A stretch of 64,000 nucleotides of DNA from CAYPLH01 sp964411505 (GCA_964411505.1 CAYPLH010000004.1:62001-126000); one strand, 5' to 3'. Positions 29,403 through 38,462 are shown, counted from the first letter of the stretch. Notes: generated from the sequence alone by a model not told the origin. A program made the numbers and translations.

Positions 29403-30828
29403 GGTTACCAACTTATTTGATAGCAATAATGTTGTAAGTCCCAAAGGGCTTAAAAAACACAATCTGCCATATATTTTCATATGGATCATTTATTATGCAT
29501 GGGTAATTGCTTTTGCGACATGGTGGACGGCGTCTCCACTTACAGAGAATGCGTTCGGTTCCCAAATCAGGAGTCTTTTGCATGCAGTTAATTTATTATC
29601 TTCAGCCGTCTTTATGATCATTTTAAAAAAAGAATGGTTTGTCAAAATGGCACGGATGGGCGCGGTGTTCATAATTGCAGGCATGATCGTATTCTTGACG
29701 GCGCCATCCGCTCCGGTACAGATAGCCGCCGCCGTCATCATCGGAATATTTCTTGGCTGTGTAAATATCAGCATTTTAATGCCGTTTGTCTTTACGCTTA
29801 ACAATACCGAAAAGCTATACGCAGTGGTAGGAACCAATCTGCTGATAGGCTTGATTTCTCTATTTCAAAATGCAAATGAAGGGAACACCTTGCATAATCG
29901 TGACGATTTGATCTTGTCACTTGTTGTTCTGATCATTGCTCTGAGTGCGGTCATATTTTTCGAAAAAAGTAGTGTAACTACCCATTTTGATGAAAATAGA
30001 ACTACTACCCCTCAAATTCCACAGCGGATTTATCTGACATTGGTTTTCAACTGTGCCTTTGCCGTGCTTGGAAAAGGTGTCGGAACCGGCATTCTGAACA
30101 CCACTGCAAAGAGCGTTGGAAATTCAGTTGTTGTTTTGTATTATATCGGGGGAATCATAGGATGCCTTATTTATTTTGCATTATATGCTTTTGCTTCAAA
30201 GCCTTTTGTCTTGGTTGGAAACATTACCTTTGCTTTCATAGCGATGGGCCTTTTATGCAATGCTTTCACCGCGCAGGCTTCTGATATGGCTATCCTTTTT
30301 GCCCTACTGCTTGGAGCAGGAAACACGGTTGGAATGATCAACATGTATTACATCATCGGCGTTGTTGGCAAGAAGTATAGCAGCATACGGTATTTAAAAT
30401 GGTCTATTATTTTGATCGGTGTGTGCGGCGGTTTGTCTGGTGTAGTGGTGGGAAATATCATAGAGAACTCTAACACCGCCGGTGTAACGTTAATTGCTTC
30501 CATTGTTACAGCTTCTGTGATGATGGTTTTTATGATTGTCTCTCCACTTTTGACACAGGAGGAATACTACAGTGATTGGGGAAAAGATTCTGAGATGCCC
30601 GAAATTGATAACGATCAACTTTATTTATTTAAAAAGTATCAATTAAGCAAGCGTGAAATCGAAGTGTGCAAACTGCTTTTACAGGGCTATACACTGCGCC
30701 AGATATCCGCAATTCTATCAATCGCGTATTCTACCGTGAATACATATTGCACCTGTTCGTATCGTAAACTGAATATTAACAGCCGTACAGAATTGATGAT
30801 TTTATTCAAGGATTTTGTAGCAAAGTAA
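29392..30828 (+). CDS. Membrane-bound LuxR-type regulator (12-helix domain plus GerE HTH)
   Basis: 478 residues. About twelve hydrophobic helices of MFS-like pattern fill residues 25-390; a linker leads to a LuxR/GerE helix-turn-helix at about 415-475 (LSKREIEVCKLLLQGYTLRQ, then ISAILSIAYSTVNTY). Such proteins are probably membrane receptors that bind DNA directly. AGGTGG at 29378-29383 supports GTG 29392. A terminator lies at about 30844. A small LuxR-type gene follows, and both carry KREIEV/KxEC-type HTH regions of the same family. Ligand unknown. Confidence 0.82.
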   Translation: MAFKVTNLFDSNNVVSPKGLKKHNLPYIFIWIIYYAWVIAFATWWTASPLTENAFGSQIRSLLHAVNLLSSAVFMIILKKEWFVKMARMGAVFIIAGMIVFLTAPSAPVQIAAAVIIGIFLGCVNISILMPFVFTLNNTEKLYAVVGTNLLIGLISLFQNANEGNTLHNRDDLILSLVVLIIALSAVIFFEKSSVTTHFDENRTTTPQIPQRIYLTLVFNCAFAVLGKGVGTGILNTTAKSVGNSVVVLYYIGGIIGCLIYFALYAFASKPFVLVGNITFAFIAMGLLCNAFTAQASDMAILFALLLGAGNTVGMINMYYIIGVVGKKYSSIRYLKWSIILIGVCGGLSGVVVGNIIENSNTAGVTLIASIVTASVMMVFMIVSPLLTQEEYYSDWGKDSEMPEIDNDQLYLFKKYQLSKREIEVCKLLLQGYTLRQISAILSIAYSTVNTYCTCSYRKLNINSRTELMILFKDFVAK

Positions 30829-30843
30829 CTGACAAGACACCAT

Positions 30844-30880
30844 AAAGAGCGTCTCATTAGAACTAATGAGGAGCTTTTTT
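30844..30880 (+). terminator. Rho-independent terminator
   Basis: AAAGAGC-TCTCATTAG pairs with CTAATGAGGAGCTTTTTT (imperfect stem of about 14 pairs) and is followed by six T. It closes the membrane LuxR-type gene. Confidence 0.75.
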
Positions 30881-30966
30881 ACGTGCTCACGGCTTTTACT
30901 GAATTGCAGATATCATATTTCCACCATAAGCTTAAGATAAAGAAATTCGGAAATGGAGGTGTGCTA

Positions 30967-31242
30967 ATGTCATGGATTGATAAGATTCGCATGAGAAAAA
31001 GTCGGCCCGAGCAATCTGATTTTCATAAAAATGTTGGAGCTTATCACCAAAGACTTTCCCTGCTTACTACATTGGAGTATAAGGTTTTTATGCTTCTGCG
31101 AGAAGGCTTTACAAAAAAAGAGTGCTCACAAAGATTAAATTTGAAAAGGGGTGAAGTAAGAGTTTGTGCAAAAAGCATTTATAGCAAGCTGAATATCAGA
31201 TCCTTGGCGGAGCTGATTATCAAGTACCACGAAGACAGATAA
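30967..31242 (+). CDS. Small LuxR-type HTH protein
   Basis: 91 residues; LTTLEYKVFMLLREGFTKKE and CSQRLNLKRGEVRVCAKSIY form a GerE-type helix-turn-helix that fills most of the protein (about 35-88). There is no receiver or sensor domain. GGAGGTG at about 30955 gives ATG 30967. It may be a free DNA-binding partner of the preceding membrane regulator. The 28 codons upstream overlap the terminator tail and are rejected. Confidence 0.75.
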   Translation: MSWIDKIRMRKSRPEQSDFHKNVGAYHQRLSLLTTLEYKVFMLLREGFTKKECSQRLNLKRGEVRVCAKSIYSKLNIRSLAELIIKYHEDR

Positions 31243-31290
31243 ATTTATGTTTATCATAACAAAAATAATAAAAAATGAGGTGTTTTTAAA

Positions 31291-32058
31291 TTGAAGTTAA
31301 CCAAGGTAGTTTCTTGTATGCTGCTGGTGTTTATCCTGACGTTTTCGCTTGTAGGTTGCTTTTCAGGCGGCAAGGTTAACGTGGATAAGGACGGAAATGT
31401 CATCATTAAAGACAAGGATGACGATGGCGGCGAGATTGTGATCGGTGGGAAAAAATGGGACAAATCAAAAATGCACGGACTTTCCGCTCCCAAAGCAAAG
31501 CTCGAAACATCTATGATTTCTGAAGATGGCGCGATGTACGGTTATGTCGAGATGAAGGAAAAAGACGCGAAGGAATATATCGAAGCGCTAAAAGCAGCGG
31601 GATTCGTCTATAATTCTATTACTTTAGAGGATTATATTTTCAACGGCACAAGTAAGGACGGTAAAATGATCAGTTTTTCGTACGACAAGGCAAACGGAAC
31701 AGGAAGCATTATGGCTACCAAGGGAGAGCCTCCCTCTGATGAAGACAAAGAGAGTGGCGCTGTTGTCGGGAGCAGTGATGCGAAGTGGGACAGCCAAAAG
31801 ATGGGTGGATTACCCGATCCTGGCGTAAAAGTGAGCATGTATTGGACAGATGAGAATATCACCAATTATACCCTTGAAGTGATTCCCTCTTATACGGATT
31901 ATGTTAAAAAAATCAAAGCCTGCGGATTCACGGATGAAATTGAGGAAACCAATTTTGAAGGCATTTATATTTTCACTGCGTCAAACAGCGCGGGGGACAA
32001 AGTTACCTTTTTTTCAACGACTGATGTGAGCACGATTGCTTTTGAAAAAGCCAATTAA
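31291..32058 (+). CDS. Lipoprotein with two related repeat domains
   Basis: 255 residues, TTG start with GAGGTG upstream. The N-terminus ends in the lipobox LVGC. Two repeats follow: KWDKSKMHGLSAPKAKLE...YIEALKAAGF (about 50-105) and KWDSQKMGGLPDPGVKVS...YVKKIKACGF (about 165-215), each a W-x3-KM-x-GL-x-x-P start with a later KAxGF. A remnant of a third unit follows the stop. I do not know a function; surface-exposed by lipobox. Confidence 0.7.
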   Translation: MKLTKVVSCMLLVFILTFSLVGCFSGGKVNVDKDGNVIIKDKDDDGGEIVIGGKKWDKSKMHGLSAPKAKLETSMISEDGAMYGYVEMKEKDAKEYIEALKAAGFVYNSITLEDYIFNGTSKDGKMISFSYDKANGTGSIMATKGEPPSDEDKESGAVVGSSDAKWDSQKMGGLPDPGVKVSMYWTDENITNYTLEVIPSYTDYVKKIKACGFTDEIEETNFEGIYIFTASNSAGDKVTFFSTTDVSTIAFEKAN

Positions 32059-32231
32059 GCTGTCAATTGACGATTTAACAGCATCAGGCTTTAGCTTTGA
32101 TACGCAACCGGACACAAAAAAGTGACCATATGGAGTTTATTACTTTTAAGGACAGTAGCATTATGAGCTTTGCTTGTAAAGGTGCGGAAAACCTTGCTAC
32201 AATGTTACAATTGAGTATCAGAAATAATTAA
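32059..32231 (+). pseudogene. Remnant of a third repeat unit after the lipoprotein
   Basis: After the stop at 32058 one frame reads LSIDDLTASGFSFDTQPDTK (the LxASGF resembles the KAxGF of the repeats) and ends at a TGA; the ORF from ATG 32130 then reads MEFITFKDSSIMSFACKGAE to 32231. Together they look like the broken tail of a related repeat protein. Confidence 0.4.
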
Positions 32232-32247
32232 ATTTGGAGGTATTATT

Positions 32248-32703
32248 ATGAATTGTACAAATTGCGGAAAAGAACTTATGGGAGAAGTAAAATTTTGTGA
32301 TGGGTGCGGATCGCCTGTGTTATCGAATCAAGCGGCGGCGCAATCGATGCAAGCGCAACCTGCGCTTGCAAATAATGAAGCACAGGAAAATAAGGTGATT
32401 TTTATCTTGTCGTACATCCTCTTTTTTCTCCCCCTCGTTTCCTGTCCGAACTCAAAAATAGGACGTTTTCATGCAAATCAGGGGCTTTTGCTGTTGTTCA
32501 CATCGATCGCCGGGCAGATTGTGGTGACAATCCTTTCATCGGTGCTTCTGGCAATTTCATGGAGATTATGGGCAATTACATCGCTTATTGGTTGGGGCTG
32601 GACTATTGTTGTTCTAGCGCTTGTAATTATCGGCATGGTAAACGCAAATAAGGGTGAGCAAAAACCTCTTCCTATAATCGGGGAATTCAAGATTATTAAA
32701 TAA
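32248..32703 (+). CDS. Zinc-ribbon membrane protein (DUF4870-like)
   Basis: 151 residues. An N-terminal zinc ribbon (NCTNCGKELMGEVKFCDGCG) is followed by a polar linker and three hydrophobic helices (about 50-135) containing RFHANQGLLLLF, the pattern of DUF4870/YtxH-neighbour membrane proteins. TTTGGAGG upstream supports ATG 32248. Role unknown; likely a small membrane protein with a cytosolic metal-binding head. Confidence 0.75.
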   Translation: MNCTNCGKELMGEVKFCDGCGSPVLSNQAAAQSMQAQPALANNEAQENKVIFILSYILFFLPLVSCPNSKIGRFHANQGLLLLFTSIAGQIVVTILSSVLLAISWRLWAITSLIGWGWTIVVLALVIIGMVNANKGEQKPLPIIGEFKIIK

Positions 32704-32746
32704 AGGACAGGAATTGCTACTGTTCACAGGTTGCATTATACACTAT

Positions 32747-32931
32747 GAACATCATCTCGAATACTGCTACACAGCTTCAGCAAGGAAAACTACAAGTTTA
32801 AAACGTCTTCTCGTTAAGTAATTTCGTGAACTCACTTCGTGGAAGGCAACGAACATTACTAAACTCTAAGACATTTTAAACTTAGTTTTCCTAAGCCTTG
32901 CTGTAATTAGCTGTATTAGAGATGATTGTTC
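32747..32931. mobile_element. Palindromic MITE-like element (185 bp)
   Basis: The ends are inverted: GAACATCATCTCGAATACTG at the left and a right end reading ...GCTGTATTAGAGATGATTGTTC. Inside, GCAAGGAAAACTACAAGTTT pairs with AACTTAGTTTTCCTAAGCCTTGC, so nearly the whole element folds into one long imperfect hairpin. It has no ORF. A half copy in opposite orientation is at 36883-36958. This fits a MITE mobilised by a distant transposase. Confidence 0.75.
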
Positions 32932-33082
32932 ATTTATTGCGTTGTTTAAGACCCATGTGAACTGTAACCAGATATAAGAGTTGCAAACATTAGCCTAATA
33001 AAAAAATAAATTAGTTCAAAGTTTTGTGGTAAAATATAATTGCATAAATATTTGGAGCGTGGTTTTATGAGCTATAAGGTAA

Positions 33083-33203
33083 CAGTTTAATGGATCAAAA
33101 TATCCAGTGTTAAAGGCGGAGAAGATAATGTCTACATTAAGCAAATTTGGCTTTAATGTGATTTCGCAAAAAGGAAGTTATTATACTAAATTGGAGGAGA
33201 GTT
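33083..33203 (+). pseudogene. Relic of a HicA-like toxin gene
   Basis: A frame reads SKYPVLKAEKIMSTLSKFGF then NVISQKGSYYTKL, matching the HicA pattern K-x-L-x-x-LGF-x-x-x-x-QKGSH. It has no start, the His of GSH is replaced by Tyr, and the frame runs into the next gene. No HicB remains. Confidence 0.45.
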
Positions 33204-34283
33204 ATGAAAATTACAGGATATCAACACCGTTCTGTTTCGATTCCAGTAAAGTATCCCGTTGTTTCTTCAGTTAGAGAATCTAAAGAGATTGATTTTGTAT
33301 TGTTGGATATTTTGACCGATGAAGGAATAAAAGGCATTTCTTATGCACAGGGTTTTTATTTGAATGGAAGTAGAGCTATACAGTCGTGCTTGGATTTAAT
33401 TATGCCTCAACTAGTGGGCGAAAACCCTATTCATATAGAAAAAATATGGCATCAAATGTGGCAGTGGATTAAACTTTTAGGTAGGCAAGGTCTTGCCGCT
33501 TTTGCACTTTCCATGGTAGATATTGCTTTATGGGACATATTGGGAAAATCACTCAATCAACCAATATACAAGCTCTTAGGAGGGAATAGAGCCAGTCTAG
33601 AGGCATATGCCAGCGATGCTTTATGGTTGGTCCCTCCAAATGAAGCGGTTGTACAAGCAGAAGAACTTGTAGATCAGGGATTTAGCACCTTAAAAATGCG
33701 GTTTGGGCGCAAAGATCCAAATGAAGATATAACAGCAATAAAAAAAAATCGTAAAGCTATTGGTAGTGGAGTAGAAATTGTTTGTGATGTTAATCAGGGC
33801 TGGACAATTGATAAAACAATAAGTATGTGTAAACAATTAGAGGATTTTAAGCTGAGTTGGTTGGAAGAACCAATAGACGCGGAAGATGCTGAAGGATATT
33901 CGGAACTTATGCGGAGAATTAGTATACCTATTGCTACAGGTGAAAATTTATATTCGATACAAGCATTTCATCATTTTCTGCGATCTGGGAGTGCTACCGT
34001 CTATACGCCTGACTTACAAAGGATTGGTGGAATTACCGGCTGGAAAATAATTGCGAGGTTACTTGAAAGTTACAATGTGAGTTTTTCCTCACACTTATTT
34101 CCTGAAATTTCAGCCCACTTGTTAGCTGCAGCAAACAAATCACAGAAATTAGAGTGGATGACTTGGAGTAGTGCTCTATTCACAGAGCCCTTGGAGTGTA
34201 AAAATGGAGTTATAAAGATTTTCGATAAACCAGGTTTGGGGATGTCTTGGGAAGAAAATGTTATTAAGAAATACAGCATATAA
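33204..34283 (+). CDS. Mandelate racemase/muconate lactonizing-type enzyme, Arg in place of second Lys
   Basis: 359 residues, enolase superfamily with N-terminal capping domain and (beta/alpha) barrel. The active-site pattern follows the numbering of Pseudomonas mandelate racemase exactly: K164, D195, E221, E247 (metal ligands are the three acids), D270, H297 and E317. The usual K166 is R166 (LKMRFG). The His297-Asp270 base pair is kept, so an alpha-proton-abstracting reaction such as sugar-acid dehydration or racemisation remains possible. TTGGAGGAG supports ATG 33204. Neighbours are gene relics, so context gives no substrate. Confidence 0.88.
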   Translation: MKITGYQHRSVSIPVKYPVVSSVRESKEIDFVLLDILTDEGIKGISYAQGFYLNGSRAIQSCLDLIMPQLVGENPIHIEKIWHQMWQWIKLLGRQGLAAFALSMVDIALWDILGKSLNQPIYKLLGGNRASLEAYASDALWLVPPNEAVVQAEELVDQGFSTLKMRFGRKDPNEDITAIKKNRKAIGSGVEIVCDVNQGWTIDKTISMCKQLEDFKLSWLEEPIDAEDAEGYSELMRRISIPIATGENLYSIQAFHHFLRSGSATVYTPDLQRIGGITGWKIIARLLESYNVSFSSHLFPEISAHLLAAANKSQKLEWMTWSSALFTEPLECKNGVIKIFDKPGLGMSWEENVIKKYSI

Positions 34284-34448
34284 GATAAATTTAACAAAAG
34301 TTTACACTTATATTATAAAAAAAAGGATGGAGTTAACTACTTAATTAATATCCCACCAGCAATTGAGTTGATATGGATGGAAGACGAGTTGTATGTTAAC
34401 AGTACAATTTATTTTCTTCTTAGAACGGGGCAAGAGATTTTATTTTGA

Positions 34449-34727
34449 CATTTTATAGAATTGCTGGATAAAAACAAAGTGCCGCTGATAAATTATTATA
34501 AGGAGCATGATAATCATGACGGGGCATGCCGGGTGGCTGAACAGGCGTTGGAAAAATGCAAAGATGATCTGACAGATGCTTTTATATATATCCTTGTTGA
34601 TGCAGAAAAGAGAGAAGATAAAGACAAGTAAAAAAAATTGTATAGCAGTGCGAAGAGACGACGTTTAGCAGATATTAATCGAATAGATCAAGCGTTAAGT
34701 GATTTGAAATCAAGTAGTTATACTTGA
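34449..34727 (+). pseudogene. C-terminal remnant of a helical repeat protein
   Basis: An open frame without a start reads LLDKNKVPLINYYKEHDNHD, GACRVAEQALEKCKDDL, then meets TAA at 34629 (context DKDK-stop-KKLYSSAKRRR) and continues in the same frame to 34727. The text is typical of helical TPR-like C-terminal tails, possibly of SWIM zinc-finger proteins. Body and start are missing and a nonsense codon interrupts it. Confidence 0.5.
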
Positions 34728-35037
34728 CAATACTTAAATTTAAGAACTTTTGTATGTGTGAAGATGAACTTTTGCAAGTATTGAAGCATTTCAAAGATAA
34801 CTTTATATAGATAAAAGATATAGGTGAAGTTTCTTAAGATGATTCAGCCGCCAAGGGGGTATACCCTTAACTTTCATAGAAATTTATCACTCAAATTTTG
34901 ATTATTGTACAAAAGCGTGTAGACCATTGAAAACACTGGAACTTTCGATGAAAATAGTTGTAAAAATATTGGATACATAGTATAACTATGAGTGTGAAGT
35001 AACGCGTTATAAAGGAAATCTTACGAGGTGATTTGGC
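34728..35037. other. Intergenic stretch before GNAT gene
   Basis: About 310 AT-rich bases. A tiny ORF (MCEDELLQVLKHFKDNFI) near 34757 may be another remnant. No other structure seen. Confidence 0.35.
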
Positions 35038-35787
35038 GTGACAAAGCATGAAATGTTATGTATCGTACAGACACAGCTTGCGACAGACCTGAACTGTACA
35101 TCTGGTGATCTGAACGGCGAGAAGGACAGCTTTGTTTTCATAGAAGTGCGGGACAACTCCGGCCGCAGACCGTTTCCCCGAAGTGAACAGCATTTTGAAA
35201 TGCTGTCTATGGGCAACTCCATCGTTGTATCGGCATCGCCGGATATACTCGATATTGTGAAGCCGTTACTTTACGGCAAAGACCGTGACGAAGCGTTCTC
35301 AATGCCTTTTGTGTATGGTCATAGCCTGTATTACCTGCCAGACCTGGCGCAGATAAAACCGCTCGCCTCGCCTGATGGATTCGTTTATGAAATGGTTGAG
35401 CAGTATGATATACCGGCGTTATACCAATACGAGGGATTCCGTTATGCCATTCAGTATAACACAAAACATCCACGCCCTGACGTTTTAGCTGCGCTTGCAA
35501 AAAAAGACGGTCATATCGTCGGAATGGCCGGAGCGAGTAACGACTGCGCTATGATGTGGCAGGTCGGAATGGATGTGCTGCCCGAACACCGCAACTATGG
35601 ACTGGCAGCGTATCTTGTAAACCGGTTGACCCTTGAAATATTGAATCGTGGGTATGTGCCTTATTACGGTACAGCTTCTTCAAACATCGCTTCGCAGCGC
35701 GTCGCACACCGTGCAGGCTATTATCCTGCATGGGTGTGTGCGTATAAGGGCAAGTTTGATGGACTGGAATTATCGCCGACGAGTTAA
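35038..35787 (+). CDS. GNAT-family N-acetyltransferase
   Basis: 249 residues. The N-terminal half is a helical/beta region; the C-terminal half is a GNAT fold with the acetyl-CoA-binding pattern VLPEHRNYGLAAYLVNRL (about 182-200) and SNIASQRVAHRAGY. It belongs to the longer GNAT type seen in clostridia. GAGGTG precedes GTG 35038. Codon and base use is more GC-rich than in the flanking relics, suggesting separate arrival. Substrate unknown. Confidence 0.82.
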   Translation: MTKHEMLCIVQTQLATDLNCTSGDLNGEKDSFVFIEVRDNSGRRPFPRSEQHFEMLSMGNSIVVSASPDILDIVKPLLYGKDRDEAFSMPFVYGHSLYYLPDLAQIKPLASPDGFVYEMVEQYDIPALYQYEGFRYAIQYNTKHPRPDVLAALAKKDGHIVGMAGASNDCAMMWQVGMDVLPEHRNYGLAAYLVNRLTLEILNRGYVPYYGTASSNIASQRVAHRAGYYPAWVCAYKGKFDGLELSPTS

Positions 35788-35793
35788 GGAGTA

Positions 35794-35967
35794 ATGAATA
35801 TGATTAATCTTGAAGTGGTCGGGCAAGGAGCGACAACGAAAATATACCGCGATGGGGGATCTATGGAGGTGCTATTTTGGAAACCGGATTGGATGAATTG
35901 TTTACCACAGATTGAACTTGATGATTATTTGCATTCGCCTATGCAGAGAGCGCATGGGCGCATTTAA
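35794..35967 (+). pseudogene. Truncated aminoglycoside phosphotransferase-like kinase fragment
   Basis: 57 codons: MNMINLEVVGQGATTKIYRD is the usual glycine-rich start of APH/choline-kinase-like proteins (GxG..KIYRDG), followed by PQIELDDYLHSPMQRAHG and a stop. The C-lobe with catalytic residues is absent. It starts 6 bases after the GNAT stop, so it was once the next operon gene. Confidence 0.55.
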
Positions 35968-36189
35968 TTTTGTGAATTTAATCCCGACCTGAAATTTAAT
36001 TTGTCGTGTCTGCAGATTTACTCGTCTAGAAAATTATGCTGATATGAATATTTCTCTGAACCATACCATGTCTAACCTACTGCAAAACAGCTTATCTTAC
36101 AACATAAGTTTAGTGAGAATGTATAGCGATTTGTGTAATATTATGGTTATGTTTCGTTTTGTGCAACCTATTTGAGTTTCCTTTTTAAA
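35968..36189. other. AT-rich non-coding spacer
   Basis: No ORF or repeat recognised apart from a short GCAACCTATTT that recurs in the hairpin at 36190. Confidence 0.35.
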
Positions 36190-36211
36190 ACGCAACCTAT
36201 TTAGGTTGCGT
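36190..36211. terminator. Hairpin with T-rich tail
   Basis: ACGCAACCTA (36190-36199) and TAGGTTGCGT (36202-36211), followed by ATTTTACTT. A very tight perfect stem, likely a terminator on the + strand. Confidence 0.6.
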
Positions 36212-36253
36212 ATTTTACTTACTAGTATTATAATAATAGCAAGAGGCGATGTT

Positions 36254-36352
36254 ATGAAAAATTACACTGTATTAATAATAGATATGAAAAAATCTCGATC
36301 CTATTCGGTTGAAGACAGAAATTCTATACAGAACTACATTATTGGACCTTGA
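36254..36352 (+). pseudogene. N-terminal stub of SatD-like protein
   Basis: 32 codons with a ribosome site (AAGAGGCGATG). MKNYTVLIIDMKKSRSYSVE then DRNSIQNYI resembles the SatD family start (I-x-D-x-K-x-S-R), then a TGA. The rest of the protein (about 200 aa) is missing. Confidence 0.45.
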
Positions 36353-36400
36353 GCAGTGTATCGATTGCGTTAATTACAACTATTGTTCTAAAAGAATTTT

Positions 36401-36432
36401 TATAATAGCAACCTTATACGGTTGCTATTATA
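36401..36432. terminator. Perfect 13-bp stem-loop
   Basis: TATAATAGCAACC (36401-36413) pairs with GGTTGCTATTATA (36420-36432) around TTATAC. Its core (GCAACC/GGTTGC) resembles that of the hairpin at 36190. Confidence 0.6.
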
Positions 36433-36499
36433 AAAGGCAACAAGTTATGGCTACCTTTATGTGCGGCAGTTTTAAGGGATAAGCAGAGGTGAATTTATG

Positions 36500-36814
36500 T
36501 CAGATGAAACTCCGAATGCCATTTACCATTGACTTTGACAGAGGACAGCAAAGAGCTGCACTTTTTAAGTAGTCAGTATAGTTTCCAAAGGTGAAATCAC
36601 AGACTTTACAAAGATACAGAATATTTTTTGCTTTACCTTTATTCCTGTAGATATAGGAATGCGGGACACCACATTTAGGGCAAACAATGTCGTCAGAAAT
36701 AGGAAAAGAACCTTTACGGCGTGAAACAGGCTTTAATCGTTTCCCATGTTCAGCGAGATATTTATTAAGAAGTAGAGTGTAATCAAGCCTTTCAAATGAT
36801 TCGACAACAGGCAT
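36500..36814 (-). pseudogene. Truncated insertion-sequence transposase N-terminus
   Basis: 104 codons on the minus strand. After a helical start (ESFERLDYTLLLNKYLAEHG) there is a zinc ribbon: DDIVCPKCGVPHSYIYRNKG and YLCKVCDFTFGN. This is the N-terminal region of IS transposases with a zinc ribbon before the DDE domain. The sequence then ends after a second partial Cys pair (ALCCPLSK), without any DDE catalytic part. A remnant of an IS in the middle of the decayed region. Confidence 0.6.
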
Positions 36815-36882
36815 AGAATCAACCTGTTACCCACAATTTTGCCCACAACCATCTCAGAGGTAGCTTAAACAAATTAATTGAA

Positions 36883-36958
36883 GAATCATCTCTAATACGG
36901 TTAGTTACAGCGAGGTTTAGGAAAACACAATTTAAAATGCCTTAGAGTTTAGTAATGT
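36883..36958. repeat. Half copy of the palindromic MITE-like element
   Basis: GAATCATCTCTAATACGG through GTTTAGTAATGT matches the reverse complement of about 32856-32931 with scattered changes. Only one arm is kept. It abuts the 5' side of the degraded GGDEF gene. Confidence 0.75.
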
Positions 36959-36986
36959 CCGTGCTGTTTGAACCGCGCTAACGCTT

Positions 36987-37961
36987 ATGGGAGGGCTGTT
37001 GATGCTGCTGCCAATGTTAGCTGCGCCCTTTAGTCGTACGAAGACAAATGTCGTTCCCGCCTATTTGCTAACTGCAACACTTTTTTTTACTCTGTTCTTT
37101 CTATTTAAGCTTTCATTTATGAAAAAGTATGTCTTTGCAGGGTTATATTTCTGTTTTTCTGTCTTATTTCTATTCGCTATCTATCTCAGTGTAATTCACA
37201 CACCCAATATGCGGGCGACAATTCTACTGGGAGCGTTTTGCATTATGCCGCTTGGTTTCATCGACCGCCCTGCCTGTATAAACCTGTTTGTAGCTTTTTG
37301 GTTTTCGGTACATACGATTTTAGCGTTTTATCTGAAGCCACAATATGCGCTCGATGATACAATTAATTGCTTGTGCTTTGCAATTCTTGGGTGTTTTATC
37401 GGCAATATAATGGTAGGGGTTCGTCTGGATGGTTATGAGGTTCACCGCCTGTTGACAATTGAAAAAGAAACTGATGTGCTAACAGGTCTTTTTAGCCGCC
37501 GCAAACTGTTTGAAACCCTAGCGGAACTGGAAACAACAGGTACAGAAAAGCCAACCGGAATACTGATGATTGATATCGATCACTTTAAACACTTTAACGA
37601 CAGCCACGGTCATGCTGCAGGCGATAGATGTCTCAACCGCATAGGGGAAACGCTGACAAAATTCATGAATAATTTTCGGCTACACTTCTACCGCTATGGC
37701 GGTGAGGAATTCGTGGCAACTGCATATGGATACAGCAAGCAAGACCTTTTGTCCATCGCGGAAAGTTTGCGGATTGCTGTGCAAAGTATAGATATGAACG
37801 GGTAGCACACTACCGTCAGTATAGGAGTTGCCTACTGTGGCGAAGAACAGGTTCGAAATTATGAAAATATAATCGATCGAGCAGATAAGGCTGCTTATAC
37901 CGCTAAGCGTGCAGGGCGGAATATAGTATGTATGGAGCAGAACGAGATGCAGGTAAAATAG
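36987..37961 (+). pseudogene. GGDEF diguanylate cyclase gene with in-frame amber stop
   Basis: N-terminal part (about 1-150) has five or six transmembrane helices; the GGDEF domain begins about residue 158 (LTGLFSRRKLFETL), with IDIDHFKHFND and YRYGGEEFV (active-site GGEEF). TAG at 37803 interrupts the domain after SIDMNG; the frame continues HTTVSIGVAYCGEE, then DRADKAAYTAKRAGRN to TAG at 37959, the normal end of a GGDEF domain. The product would be inactive unless the stop is read through. The 5' end abuts a MITE fragment and may be truncated too. Confidence 0.8.
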
Positions 37962-37986
37962 ATTCATAGCGGCGATACTGCGTGTT

Positions 37987-38226
37987 ATGCTCAAGAAATA
38001 TTCGAAATATTTTGACAATGTTAAGGAGAAAAACGGTAGAAAATTTCCAAGATGGGCTGGCATCATTGACCCATGGGGTAGCATTATATGTTATACAGAT
38101 TCAGAAGGAAATAATGAAAGTATGGTTTGTGCTGAACTAGAACCTTCAATAATGGATGATCGCAGAAAACATTCCAATTTCCTTGCAGAAGAGCTAAAGG
38201 TTGGTTTATATAAGTTTAACCATTAA
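37987..38226 (+). pseudogene. C-terminal fragment of a nitrilase/amidohydrolase-superfamily gene
   Basis: 79 codons. RWAGIIDPWGSIICYTD and AELEPSIMDDRRKHSNF match the end of carbon-nitrogen hydrolases (G-x-x-IVDPWG and ID-x-x-x-x-x-x-R-R), followed by a LYKF end. The catalytic Glu-Lys-Cys part is missing, so it is a relic, though an ATG at 37987 opens the frame. Confidence 0.5.
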
Positions 38227-38462
38227 TATCATTCAATATTATTAACCGCTCCGGCAGATATAAATGTCAGTTAAGAATTACTCTTCCTGTTCATCGCTTT
38301 TAAATATTATCACTATTTTAATCCTTTTATGATTATATTTCAAGCAAATTTAACATTTTTTGTGTCTATGATTTCTATAGTTGTGATAAAATGATGGAGT
38401 GTAATCGTTAGGCGAAAGTATAAAGAGATTAGGTAATACGCATAGAACTGGAGGAATAAAAA

